Positions 31,533 through 43,227 of a DNA stretch of 64,000 nt are shown here, one piece after another. Position 1 is the stretch's first letter; each line of letters opens with the position of its first letter. The stretch is from Heterobasidion occidentale. Its lineage: Eukaryota; Basidiomycota; Agaricomycetes; Russulales; Bondarzewiaceae. The position numbers and the translations under genes were made by a program. The stretch is from assembly GCA_039111635.1 (NCBI GenBank), contig JBCAQO010000008.1:1798001-1862000 (forward strand), written 5' to 3'. A model generated the notes under the pieces. That model worked only from the letters and a program-made list of their open reading frames with translations, was not told where the DNA came from and did no database searches.

Positions 31533-33171
31533 ATGATGGACGTTCGCACGACCTTGGGTGCTATCTTCATCGGCTGTCTCGCCTCTGTCGGGTCCGTCTT
31601 CGCCCTCACCCCACATAGCGTGTGCATTGACCTTGTCCGTTTCTCGCAGCCTCTCTTGTATCGCTATGGTCCAGTTCGTCATGTATCTCAAGACGTACCC
31701 CCAGGACAGCCAGCAGATCAAGATGATGGTCCGCAGCCCCCCACCCCTCTCCTCCCCACCCCTCAGCTGACCATGCCCCGGACGTCGGTATTCAGGTCAT
31801 ACTCATCTGGTACTCGAGCTTCTATTAAAACGTAGAATGGAGCTTCTGCTGATCGACCGCGACCGCGCCGTCGCAGGATCCTAGACGCGATCCACACGTC
31901 GCTCGTGTGCACCGCGAGCTGGGACTACGTCGTCCTCAATTTCGGACGCCCGGACATCGCAGACTACATCCCCACGTGAGCGCTCGCGCTGACCGCCGCC
32001 TCGAATTCCCTTGCTCATCCAGCGGCCGGTTCATAGCAGCGTCGCGGTGCGTACGGTCGGCCGACTTTTTCTCTCTGCGCACGCTTACTTACCCTCTTGG
32101 AAGTGCACGGTGGCTCTCACGGTACGTCGCCTACCGCCAGCTACGGTTCTAGGTATCTCTGACGCATGAAGCAAGGCAATCATCACATTCGTAGTCCACA
32201 TGTGCGTCACCCCCGCACACGGCCTCTCCCCTGCACGTGCTGACCCACTCCTCCAGCTTCTTCTCGTCGCGGGTCTTCCGGCGTAAGTCCGAGACACTTT
32301 CCGTGCTCGACCGACGCGCTCACAGACGACGGTCGTGCGTGCGTGCGCAGTCAGCAAAGGCAACTGGTACCTCACCTGTCCGCTGGTACGTGCCCTCGAT
32401 GGCCGGCTCGACGATCGATCCGCGTTTGACTCTGGCTGGGATGGTGTTTTTTTTGAAGGTGTTGCTGGCGTTCATGCGACTCGGTGCGTGCGTTTTCCGC
32501 GGTTCGGGTTTTTAGTTTTCGTTTTGGCGCTGAGATGGGATGCATGGGCGGCGCCGCGTCTAGCTGCTGCGTTCGGTGCGTCTCTCTCGAACGCGTCTGC
32601 TGCTACCGGGATCGCTGAAAGGGACCCGCATCGCAGTCAGCACCGTGAAAATGTGACGCCGCTTTCCCTCCTGTCTCTCCGCACGAACCTCACTCGCGTC
32701 CAGGTCCCACATCAAGAGCTTCGAAGGCTTCACGGTCCAGATCGGCGTACGTGGCCGCCTCTCCTATGCTGTGTTGTGTGTTGACCGCGCTCGTGGGGCC
32801 ATCGCGTGCGCGTGCTGGTGACACAGTGGGTGCTGACCCTCGGCCTGTCGCTCTCGTCCGCCATCGACATCCTCATCGCGTCCTCCATGTGCCTCTACCT
32901 CCAGGTCAGCCGCACGGGCTTCAAAAGGCAGGCTTTCTTTTACGATGCGGCCCTGCGGCCTTTGTTTTTGACGCCTGAACGGCAGTATGGACCGCGTCAT
33001 CAATACGATTATGATCTATACGCTGAACACCGGCGCACTCACCTGGTAGGCTCGGCGCCCGATTCCGCCGAGCCGATAGCTGATTCTGGTTTTGTATTGT
33101 GTGTGTGTGGGGGGTGTGATTCGCGTCGACGTCGTCCAGCGTCGCCGCCATCGCGTCCATGATCTGCGTGC

Positions 33172-33223
<52 letters not shown>

Positions 33224-33965
33224 CGTGCCCCCGCTCACGCATCGAGGACTCTCGCAGTGGGTGACCATGCCCGGGAACCTCATCTGGTTCGGGCTGCATT
33301 TCGCCATCAGCAAACGTGCGTGCGCGTCCCTCCTCCCCCTCACTCCACGTGCGCGTCCCTCGTGCCAGCGCTGACCCCCGCCTCGCCTCGCCTCACCCCG
33401 CCCGCCTTATCCAGTGTACGCCAACTCGCTCCTCGCATCGTGCGTAAAATCCCGCTTCGCTTAGTCTCGCTCTAGAGCACTGGACCTGACCCTGCGCTCG
33501 CGCGCCCACGCCTATACAGGCTCAACAGCCGCAGGTCGATCAGCGAGAACCCACAGCTGATGCCGGACTGCATCCACTCCACGCCCGTCACGCTCCCGGA
33601 CTCCTTCAGCATGCATCGCCGCGGCTCGCGCATGGTCCGTGTCCCCCCCCCCCTCTCTCTCTCTCTCACGCGCGCGCGCGCGCGCGCTCGTGGCCGCTGA
33701 CGCTGACGCCGACGTTCGGTTTGCCGTGCCCGGCGCGACGTGTTATTCTATCATAGACCGCCAAACCAGGCCGCGGCGACGACGAGGACCCCGAGAAAAC
33801 GACCAAGGTCCGTCCCGCCCCCGCTCTCCATCCCGCGTGGTGCCGCGTGGCTCCGGGAGACCGCCGGTCTGACAACTCCTTTGTCTGCAGCTCGAGATCA
33901 ACGTGGTGCGGACGGTCGAGTTCGACGTCGATCGCGGCGAGCGCGCACAGACGCCCGGCGCCTAG
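31533..33965 (+). CDS. Multi-pass membrane protein, DUF6534 family
   Basis: A many-exon gene of the DUF6534-type membrane proteins, a large family in mushrooms with no established function. Fragments in order: MMDVRTTLGAIFIGCLASVG; SCIAMVQFVMYLKTYPQD; IHTSLVCTASWDYVVLNFG; KGNWYLTCPL; HIKSFEGFTVQIG; VLTLGLSLSSAIDILIASSM followed by CLYLQVSRTGFKR; MDRVINTIMIYTLNTGALT; WVTMPGNLIWFGLHFAISK; and YANSLLASLNSRRSISENP. The last two are the hallmark of the family's C-terminal domain. The cytosolic tail ends FDVDRGERAQTPGA at the TAG at 33,963-33,965. About seven hydrophobic segments are expected. The start at 31,533 (two consecutive ATGs) is tentative, as a further upstream exon is possible. Introns carry simple repeats, see the TC and CG tracts. 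Confidence 0.75.
33177..33221. repeat. TC dinucleotide microsatellite
   Basis: An uninterrupted run of about 45 bp of alternating T and C inside an intron of the membrane-protein gene, upstream of the WVTMPGN exon. It reads as a pyrimidine tract near a 3' splice site and is likely length-variable. Confidence 0.9.
33643..33689. repeat. Compound C / TC / CG simple repeat
   Basis: A run of C, then TC units, then alternating CG with a few CA, within an intron of the same gene. The alternating CG part is of Z-DNA-forming type. Confidence 0.85.
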
Positions 33966-34315
33966 CCTAGCCGAGGACCCGCCGCGTCTTTTCTTCTCTT
34001 GTATTTCTGGTTTCGGCCGTCGCTCTCTGCTGAGATGGACAGACAGACTTTTTGCGTCGCACCCGTCTTGTATGGCGCCGGAGAGGCTCCAATCTCACGT
34101 CGGCTGTAGTAGTACTTCTGTAGCAGGAACTTCTAATCACCCTTCGATATTCGCGTGGTCTTTAAGAACAATAAAGATATATTCTAACGGTACTCTTACA
34201 ACACGTCTTTCAGCCCGCATTGCGTGGTTGATCTTCTGATTGGGACATATCAGCCGCTGTAAGTGAACCTAGGGAAAGGAGTTCATAAACGTCAAACATG
34301 CGGAAGCCGAGCTCC
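33966..34315. other. Convergent spacer, DUF6534 gene / MMS19
   Basis: A spacer of 350 bp between two stop codons, AT-richer than the coding sequence on its left, presumably the two 3' UTRs. No gene is seen. Confidence 0.5.
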
Positions 34316-37300
34316 TTACCAATTTGTCCTGCAAACAGAGCATTCACATCAGCACGACGGCACCCCGACTGTCTGCGGAGAGAAGTGAAAGCAAGACGTA
34401 CCGCGCGTCTACCGCTTCCTTTCGCACGGCTCTCTTCGGGTCGTCCAGCGCGCGCGCTAGGTCTCGCAGCACGGCCGCTCTGTGCGGATGGAGCACGTCG
34501 TAACGCACGACCTTGGGAAGGACGGCCAGGTAACGCAGCGCGGCGATGCGCACCTTCTGCGGGGAGGCGATGCCATCAGCCTCGTATTCGAGTCGACGCT
34601 TCAGGGTGCGCGAAGAAACGGAGGCACGCACCGCGCTAGGCATGCTCGCCGCGAGCGTGTTCTGCAGCATCGTCGCCGTCAGGCTCGCCGCGTGCTCCGC
34701 GACGACGCTGCCCTCCTTCGAGTGCTTCGCGTCCGCGTCGACGTCGGCGTGCGCGGCGGCGAGCAGCGTGTCGATCACGTTGGCGCGGATGTCGGTGTCG
34801 GGGAGGTCCAGCCCGCGGAGCAGTAGCGGCATGAGCTGGACGCGGATCAGCTGGGGTGCGGGGAGAGGGAGGCGGGGATGCGGCTGACCGTGCGCATTTC
34901 GTGGGCGTAGGTCGACTTTGGGACGGACTTGATGAGCGAGGTGAGGGCGACGAGGTGGGCGGTTTGCTTTTGTGGATCTGGAACGCGTGCACCATGTACC
35001 CGTCGCCTGACCTCGCCATGCAGGGAGGAGGGACTTACCGTCTTGAGACTTGGCACCAGAGATGATCCGGGGAAGCACGGCGTTCGCGTATTTTTGCGCG
35101 TACAAGATCTACGACGCGTGGATCAGGCCTGCAGGAAGGACGGCCATGGGAGGTGTTCGCACCCTGATCACAGCATGGTTCTTCTTCGTGAGGACGGGAT
35201 CTGCAGCCACGATCTGACCGATGGCTCTGGCGGCGTCCCAGCTGACCTCCTCGTCTTCGAACAGGCCAAAGAGGCGATCGACGAACGACATGACCTGCGG
35301 GTGATTGCGGACCAGGAGCCCCTTCGCGATCTATAGACGCGGCACAGATGTCAGACGCCGGAAGGATGAAGTTTCTATGCGAGACAGGCGCATGTACCCA
35401 AACCCATGCATGGATGGCGAGGCGCCGGGCGCCTGCTCCGCCGCTGTTCGTCAAGATCTCGGATGGCCAGAAGGTCTCGAGTTTGGAAGAGAGGAAGGGC
35501 GCAAGGTCTGCGTCGTCGATTAGCCATGCGACTGATCATATGAGACGATCTGATTCACCTGCTTCTCGTTTGTTGACCACAGCGGCGATGATGTGCCAGG
35601 CGCTCTCCCTCGCTATCGAATTGTCAGAGTGGTATATGCTCCATTGGATAAGCATATCCAAAAAGGTTCCTTGGTCTTCCACTGGAATAGGTACCTGATG
35701 CATCGACTGTTAGAAGCGCATCCATGATTCAACGATTGCAAAGTTACCTCTTTGTGCAGCGCAATGAGGGCTTGCGATAACAGAACGACCAGATTCTTTT
35801 GGAAAGGTGTGGCGCTGTTCTATATATTACATGTTCATTTCTTTGATGTCGAAGAGAAGATGGTCAACTTACATGAAAGGGAAGAAATTCAACATCCGCA
35901 GGGATCTTCTGATACCCGTTCGCGATCGCCTTTACATCGCCCTTGAGATACCCGCCGACCAAAGCAGTAGTGAAAATCTCCTGTTTTCTACGGACACAAA
36001 CACAATCAACACCTTTGCTTGACCAAAGCGCCCACTATGCACTCACTGCACCGGCAGCGTCTGAACCACCAGATTCACAATCCGCCCTGCCACGGTCACG
36101 AGCCGCGTGTCGGTCGCGACGAGTCCCTTCTGCGAAGACGAAGCAGAGTATATGAACAGGTTGAACAGGCGCGGAACCAGCTGGTCGACATATTTCGGCA
36201 CGTCCACGTCTCCCCGGTCGACTTTCTTCGAGAGCACGTTCGCGAGCGTCGTCAGGACGGCGTGGGCATAGGCAGCCGTTGGCTCAGGGTCTGCCTCGAC
36301 GTCGACAGACGTCGACGTGTCAGGGCCGCCGGAGGGAGGTGCGCAGAGCAGATCGAGCTTTGTGGAGAGACGGATGACAAGGGTCTCGAAGAGCTCTGGC
36401 TGTACGCAGAGCTGGGCGAGCGAAGTCAAGGTGGCCCACAGACGCGTGCGTGCTTGGCCGTCCTCGCGAGAAGGTGCAGTGTCAGTTAGTAAAGAAAACA
36501 GCAGCGGGAGCGTTGTCTGAGAAATATGGCTTGGCGCGAGGGTCGAGATGGTCGTGAGGAGGTTCAAGGCGGCTTCGCTGAGAGCATTGACGTGTCAGCC
36601 AGCATCCAACGACCGAGGGAATCGGCTGCGAAGAAATTACCTGATGTCAGAAATGTCACCACGATCGCTAACAAGCACGTCGTTCACATTTTGTACGACG
36701 AAACCGATCTCTTCGTCTTCCAGAAGTGCAGGGGTGGTCACCATCGCCAGAAGGCCCTCTATCGCGGGCTGCGCAGATGATGGCGCTTTCAGGCCCACTG
36801 TGAGTGCACCTAGCACCTCGTCTTTGAACGGCGATAAAGGAACCTCCCCAGGCTCATCGGGAGTCGATGAACTTTTCACGGTGGAATCGCGGGCCGCAGA
36901 TATAAGTGAAGACAAAAGGGAGAGCACGGGACCGCGATTTGGGAGCTCGTCTGGATTGTAGAAGAGTTTGATTAGATGTGGGACAGTCTGCGAGAGTGTA
37001 TATCTGGAGACAGAAGCTATGCAAAAAGTGCCGTTGATCAACTCGGTCACGAAGATGTCAGACGAGAAGGGCAGACGAACGAGTCGTGGACATGAACGCG
37101 CAAAGCACTTTGATCGCAGGCTTAGCCTGACTCTTCTCAGGCTCCCGCAGGATCTGTATACACTCCTCGCATGCCTCTTTTGCAAGGCCGGCGATGTCTT
37201 CGTCAGAGTCTTTGTTCTCGCTGTCGTCCGCATAGATCGTCTTGATCAAAACTTGCATTGTCTTGAGGGCTTCCTCTTCCGTGATAGGGTCCGTGGGTTG

Positions 37301-38629
37301 GAAGATCTCGAGCTTGAGAGAGCTCCAAAGCTTCCGCGCCGACGTACGTGCCTGGATAGGACCGTAAACGGGGATGCATATGGCCATGGTTTGGAGGGTG
37401 TCGCGCTGAGTTAACTCAAATGTCAGACCTCGAGAGATGCCAAAAGAAATATTGAAGGGAAAACCTTTGTGAGAGGGGTGCCAGCGTTCAGCTTCTCAAG
37501 AAATAATGGAATGCCGGGAGGCCCAAAAGTAGGTGTAGCACTGAGGCTCAAGCTGAAGGATTATGCATAAATTCGTATTCTGCATTCTGCAGTCTCGGCG
37601 TGACCAACCGGAGTGCTTTTTTGAGATCTTCAGCGGTGATCCCATATGGATCGTCGGGAGGAGGGCGGAATGTGATGGGGAAGTAACAGAACGTGACGTT
37701 GAACATATCCTGCAAACAGTCTTGAGCTATGTCTACGCATTGACCGATCGGGACTCCAAGGCATACCTCGACGGTTTCTGTGATGTCAAATTCGATCAAG
37801 ATAACTCGAGCGATCGCGAACGCTACTAGGAGGTTTCGAGGATCCTTTTCCCCATCAGCCAGGACAGCATACCGTTTGATGAAACCCTTTCCCATACTCT
37901 TCAACGCTGAGAAAAAGATCAGACATGAGGATTAGATGGAAGGTCACAGGAGCTGACCATCACGATGAAGCGCTATGAGTGAGTCAAATATGGAGAAAAC
38001 AACATATCGTTGGACCTGGACGAGGGCTTGCATCTTCACATGGGCGAAAAGACTACGATCGAAACCTGAATTGTCAGGACGCTATCTTCAAATGAAACGC
38101 TTACGCCTCGGCGATCTCAACTGCATCCTCAGATATGAAGGACGGGAAGGGTGTCAGGTTCAGAATGCCTTTCAGAGCAGGTATGATAGTCTCAGTGTCC
38201 TCGAGCTTGGACTTGAAGAATCCGATGAGGACTTTAACTTTGGGGACGGTCACCTAGTCACTCGAAGAAAAGAGCATTCCGCAGACATACCGGCCTGGCG
38301 ATTTATTTTCTCTCGTGGATAACGGCCAACGACAGATGCCAGAAACTCCACACCTTTCACCCTATTTCAGTGCACGCGGGAGATGTGGAGTGAGCAAACC
38401 GTACCCTTGTTCCGTAGGTCACCATCCTCGGATGTCAGGTATTCCCCCAAGGACTTCACTATATGGAGAAGCTGGATGTCGCCGGCAGCGATGCCTGTGA
38501 ATGATCCGCTAGATCAAACGGTCGAGTCAGGTGTAAGCGACTCCTGCGCGCACCTGAAGCAGTGTCATCGATCTCTTTTTCTCGTGGCGACGCGACCCAG
38601 GTCCTTATGAGTCTCTCTGCAGTCTCCAT
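34316..38629 (-). CDS. MMS19: MMS19, cytosolic Fe-S targeting / DNA repair HEAT-repeat protein
   Basis: A long minus-strand gene with more than ten introns. MMS19 is the adaptor of the cytosolic iron-sulphur targeting complex that delivers clusters to DNA polymerases, XPD helicase and other repair enzymes. The start METAERLIRTWVASPREKEI at 38,629 leads into DIQLLHIVKSLGEYLTSEDG. The MMS19 N-terminal domain includes KSMGKGFIKRYAVLADGEKD, PRNLLVAFAIARVILIEFDI and MFNVTFCYFPITFRPPPDDP. HEAT-like helices follow. The conserved C-terminal domain has KVRIAALRYLAVLPKVVRYD and VLRDLARALDDPKRAVRKEA, and ends VDAR-TNW across a last intron, with TAA at 34,316-34,318. The whole gene reads without an evident frame break. 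It is divergent from the MidA-type gene across 157 bp. Confidence 0.9.
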
Positions 38630-38786
38630 AGGCGTATAAGAGAGAAGAAGCGGGTGTGCTTCACGTCGAAGTCGCGATAGACGAGTCGTCTAGGATCTAA
38701 TCAAGCGATGCTGCTTACATACGCGTCAACCCACGTCGTCTTTACCAGCGAGGACCCGCAGGCCAGTGCTCTGTGTTGTGCGCTTC
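38630..38786. promoter_or_regulatory. Short bidirectional promoter, MMS19 / MidA-type gene
   Basis: Only 157 bp separate the two start codons, so the genes very likely share regulatory DNA. I recognise no specific binding site. The link is suggestive because both products act on Fe-S dependent machinery, in the cytosol and in mitochondrial complex I respectively. Confidence 0.5.
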
Positions 38787-40380
38787 ATGAGCTGCATGCT
38801 TCACCGATCCTGCGCACGACATCACCTCGCCCATCACTTCCGCCTCCCCCGTTGTCAGAGCCTCGCTGCGCGATCCTTCACGAGCGCACCACCTCTCTCG
38901 TCGCGCAACCGCTCCGAGCAGCACAAACCGAAGGAGAAGATAAACTACAACCCCGACATATTTTTCGACGAGCAGCCAGACCCCGAACACGCCAGCTATG
39001 CGCGCGTCACCGCGAACGATCTCGAGCGTGCCACGTCTCCGCCGACGCGCGTGAAAATGCTCGTCCGCGACTTCATCGAGGACTCACTCTATAACCCCCA
39101 CTACGGCTACTTCCCAAAACAAGCGACTATCTTCACGTCGACAAAACAAAATCCCATCGAGTTTAACACCATGCGAGATGAAGCACAGTTCCAGGACGAA
39201 ATCGCGAGGAGGTACGCGGCGTATGATACTGATGAGCACGGAGGTCCTGGGAGGCAGATTTGGCATACACCTACTGAGCTGTTTAAGGTCATTTCTGTTG
39301 TTTCAACCTAGTGAAGGATCGCGGAGAAAGCTAACACCTCATGATTATTCACCAGTAGCCGTACTATGGCCAGGCCATCGCTCAATGCATCGTCTCTGAA
39401 TATCTCCTCAAATACTTCCCTTACGAGGATCTTGTGGTATACGAGATCGGTGCTGGGAACGGGACGCTCGCTCTCGACATCCTAAACTATATCCGGGATC
39501 AGTATCCGGAAGTCTACGAGCGGACAAGGTACAACATTGTTGAGATCAGTGGGCGGCTAGCAAAAGTGCAGGAAGAAACGCTTTTGCCCGAGCACCCGTG
39601 TGTTAGCATAACAAACAAGAGCATCTTCCACTGGAATAAGCGGGAACCGTCGCCTTGTTTTTTCCTCGCCATGGAAGTCGTCGTGAGTTCTCTCTGAAAC
39701 CCCTCTGCGCTGCAACCTCACCATTCTCGTTTGCTAAGGACAACTTTGCGCACGACATGATCCGCTACGACTACCGCACGCTCGAGCCATATCAAGCCCT
39801 CATCACCGTTGACAGCGCGGGCGACTTTGGGATCTACTACACACGAGTCACCGATCCCCTCATCTCGTCCTTCCTCTCCCTCCGGCGCCGCCTCGGCCAT
39901 CCTCCACCCCTCCCCTCGCTCCTCAAATTTAACTCCATGCGCTCCATCTACACCAACCTCCCCTTTGCGCCGAACCTCTCCATGCCCGAATACATCCCCA
40001 CGCGGCTCCTCAGCCTCCTGCGCACCCTGCGCACGCACTTCCCGCGGCACCGCCTCCTCCTCTCCGACTTCAACGCGCTGCCGGACACGATCCCAGGCGT
40101 GAACGCGCCCGTCGTGCAGACGCGGTACAAAAACACGACGATCCCGTGCAGCACGCTGTTCGTGCGCCAGGGGTACTTCGACATCTTCTTCCCGACGCAC
40201 TTCGAGCGCCTCCGGGACATGTACGAGCACGTCCTCGCGCAGCCGCTCAACCCTGCCGACTCGATGCCCGTGCCGGACACGCGGCTCTCGCCGCTCGCGA
40301 CCAGCGCGTCCTCGCTCGCGTCGGGTCAGGCTTCTTCTCGTCGTACCAGCCGCGGAACAGGCGGCCGCGTGACGGCGTGG
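38787..40380 (+). CDS. MidA/NDUFAF7-type mitochondrial methyltransferase, 3' end lost in gap
   Basis: A SAM-dependent arginine methyltransferase of the MidA (DUF185) family. The NDUFAF7 member methylates a complex I core subunit early in assembly. The chosen ATG at 38,787 gives MSCMLHRSCARHHLAHHFRL, an Arg-rich, acid-free leader typical of mitochondrial import, followed by ARSFTSAPPLSSRNRSE. The core has VKMLVRDFIEDSLYNPHYGY, an intron after WHTPTELFK, PYYGQAIAQCIVSEYLLKYF and the SAM-binding loop VVYEIGAGNGTLALDIL. After a further intron come DNFAHDMIRYDYRTLEPYQA and TTIPCSTLFVRQGYFDIFFP. The reading reaches FFSSYQPRNRRPRDGV and then runs into the N-gap at 40,381, so about the last 50-60 residues of a normal family member are missing. 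Confidence 0.88.
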
Positions 40381-40480
40381 NNNNNNNNNNNNNNNNNNNN
40401 NNNNNNNNNNNNNNNNNNNNNNNNNNNNNNNNNNNNNNNNNNNNNNNNNNNNNNNNNNNNNNNNNNNNNNNNNNNNNNNN
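40381..40480. other. Assembly gap (100 N)
   Basis: Exactly 100 N, the usual placeholder for a gap of unknown size. It cuts the MidA-type gene on the left. On the right, the first defined base already belongs to the repeated block, matching position 185, so the left border of the repeat is hidden in the gap. Confidence 0.98.
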
Positions 40481-40685
40481 CAGGCCCTGTCAGTCTTGCA
40501 ATTTCGTAATCTTCGCAGCTAACCACTTACACCCGCTCCACGCAATCTACACTGCAAGCCATCCCGTGCCTCCCCTGACTACCAATGAAGCTGAAAGCAA
40601 CCTCTTTGCCATAAAATAAAATCCTATATGTGATTCCCCAATATCCCCAAGCAGACGTCGCATTTTAGATGGTAAGTACAACTGG

Positions 40686-42506
40686 TCAAATAATCGACTC
40701 TTTTAGCACCTCCTCAACAGTGTCCACGAAGATGTCCACGATCTTCTCTACCTCTTCTTTTGCCACGTTGTACGCAGGTGCGAAGATGCAGTGGTCCCCC
40801 TTGGTACCCTCCAGGTTGGCACCTCCAGTCATACCCATCATGATCAAGCCTTTCTCCAAGCACCGCGCCTGAACAACCATGGCGAACGCTTTGCCCTTCA
40901 GATCTACCTTCGATGCCTCGGGGCCAGTGAAGTCGAATTCGACAGCCCAGAAGCAACCACCACCACGCACGTCGAACGTGAATGGTGCGGCCAGAGAATT
41001 TGGAGATTGGAGGCGAGAGCGGAGAAGAGATCCCAGGTACTGTCCTTGAACGCGAGATTTCTCCAAAAGATTTTCCGACGCGATTACTTTCTGCACGGCG
41101 AGGGCAGCAGCGCAAGCAAGAGGGTGGGCCTAAATATAGGTATGATGAGCCCTTGTCATGTCATGTAAAGGAAGGTCGCTTGCAGCTCACCTGATATGTA
41201 TGCCCATGCTTCCAGAAGCCGGAACCGTCACGCACCCCGTCTGCGACTTGCTTCGACATGAGGACAGCTCCAATCGACGCATAGCTAAGTTTGGGGTGAG
41301 CAAGTGTGCGATAAGTTAGATATGTGGTCCTTACCCTCCACCAAGACCCTTTGCCACGGCCTGGATGTCGGGCGCCTCACCATCACCGAAACTCTCCCAT
41401 GCATGTAGCGTTCCCATGCCTGTGCAAATGAGTGAGCACCCACGGAATGCACAACGTTGACATCACACTCACGTCCCATCCCACTCATAACCTCATCCAG
41501 AATGAACAAGGCTCCATACTTCTTACAAACAGACTTCATCGCCTTGAAATATCCCTTCGGAGCAGCCAGGGCACCTGTCGTCGCACCGACTACCGTCTCT
41601 GCTACAACTAAATTCGCAGCGAATCAGTACATGTCAAACCAAGTCAAGGACGCGCTTACATCCAATAACGGTATTTGGACCCAATGCGATGAATTTATCC
41701 TCTAGTTCTTGTCGGAGTCTCTCTACGTACTGCTCCTCGATCTCGTCGGATCTTTGGAACCGCTTCGCATACGCAGGAGAGACGTGATGGAAATTGTCAT
41801 GATTTAAGATAGCTTCGTAAGGAGTACGGCGAGCAGGGTGTCCAGAGAGCGATAAAGTGGCGACCGTGTTCCCATGGTAGGATAAGTTTCGAGAGATGAA
41901 GTTTGTGCGTTGAGGCTGGCCTTGTTCGAAGTAATACTAGAAACAGAAACGCGACTGTCGGAAGCGGCTGACAGAAGATGAACGACGGATCCTTACCTGC
42001 TTGGAGAGTTTGACAACACCCTCCATCGCCTCAGAACCTGTTCAACATTCATACGCTCAGTATACATTTACATTCATTCCAAGATCGTACTCACCTCCTG
42101 AGACGAAGCCGACCAAATCAAACGCGCCATTACTCGATTCAATCAGCACCTTGGCGAGTTCCTCCGCAGGCTGATTGGACAATTGCATGTTGTAAACATC
42201 TGTTCATCTCCTTTGAACACGCCAGATCTTTGTCACGACAGGAAAATACGACATACAGGACACCTTTTCGACCTGATCTTTGATGGCCTGCTTCACCAAG
42301 GGGTTCCCGTTCCCGATGCATGCAACAGCAGCACCTCCAACAGAATCGATGACTGTACGTCCGTCCTCCAGCGTGATATAGATGCCCTCAGCCGAAACAG
42401 CAACTGGGGGCGTCCATGGTGTCCGATGAAGGATCGACGAAGCCTTCGCAGCTGTTTTCTTCTCTGCTGCAGGTGTGGTGGTGTTCAAAGCAGGCGACAT
42501 GGTCAT
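40686..42506 (-). CDS. Class-III PLP-dependent aminotransferase (copy 2)
   Basis: Counterpart of the gene at 384-2,204. I found no amino-acid difference between the copies in the exons compared: the start MTMSPALN, the LDEVMSGMGR and VAKGLGGGYAS motifs with the Schiff-base lysine, and the C-terminus ending KESII are the same. It is one of the few genes of the block that is intact in both copies, which argues that divergence is very low and that frame breaks elsewhere are not ancient decay. Confidence 0.85.
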
Positions 42507-43227
42507 GTAATGGCAAGATCAAGATGGCTGGTGGATGATAACAGGAGTCGAGTCAACGAGGCCACGGCGAGGCTTATAAGCAATACAGTATCAGATTCGA
42601 AGCGGCACATACATGATACACTACATGGAGCATCTGGACCCCGCCTTCCGTCGGCCGAAGACAAAAGCGGAGCGCTTGAATGTATGGTTATAGCGATAGA
42701 GCATCGTCTTGGGATCTTTCGGAGAAACGCCCTGCGAGCACTCGGCGAGCTCGAAGATATCGTGGATGTCTGAAGATCAGGCACGGAAGATAAGTCAAAT
42801 ATATAAGTTATCTTAGATGCATCGGGGGGCTCGTAGTGGTACTGACACTGACATGTGTACCTCTCCAGACCTCTCCCTACCTCTCCCCACGTAGAAGGCT
42901 GCTATTAGAAAATCTGGAATCAGTCGAGTAAGTAGTCGAATGATAGCTTTTTACTCTGCCGTGTGTCTTTGGAATCACGATTTTAAGACTCGTGAGAATT
43001 TTTGTGGTTAGCAAACCAAGCGCGCCGCAGGTGCCAGCCCAACTCCGCCAGTGCGCTCTACGTTGGGGATACCATCCAAACCCTTTATCTGGAAACCTTC
43101 TTTCCTCTTGACAGACTTCCGATTGTCCGGATTTCCGTGATCCGCTCCGCCATATCTTGTCTGAAGACTCCGAACTTCAGCTTCAGCTTCAGCAGCCAGC
43201 CTAAACCCATCTATTCTTAACTTATCT
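42507..43227. promoter_or_regulatory. Divergent intergenic region (copy 2)
   Basis: Second copy of the 721-bp aminotransferase/SNM1 spacer, the same length. I noted a C to T change near 43,146. Nothing further is recognised. Confidence 0.5.
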
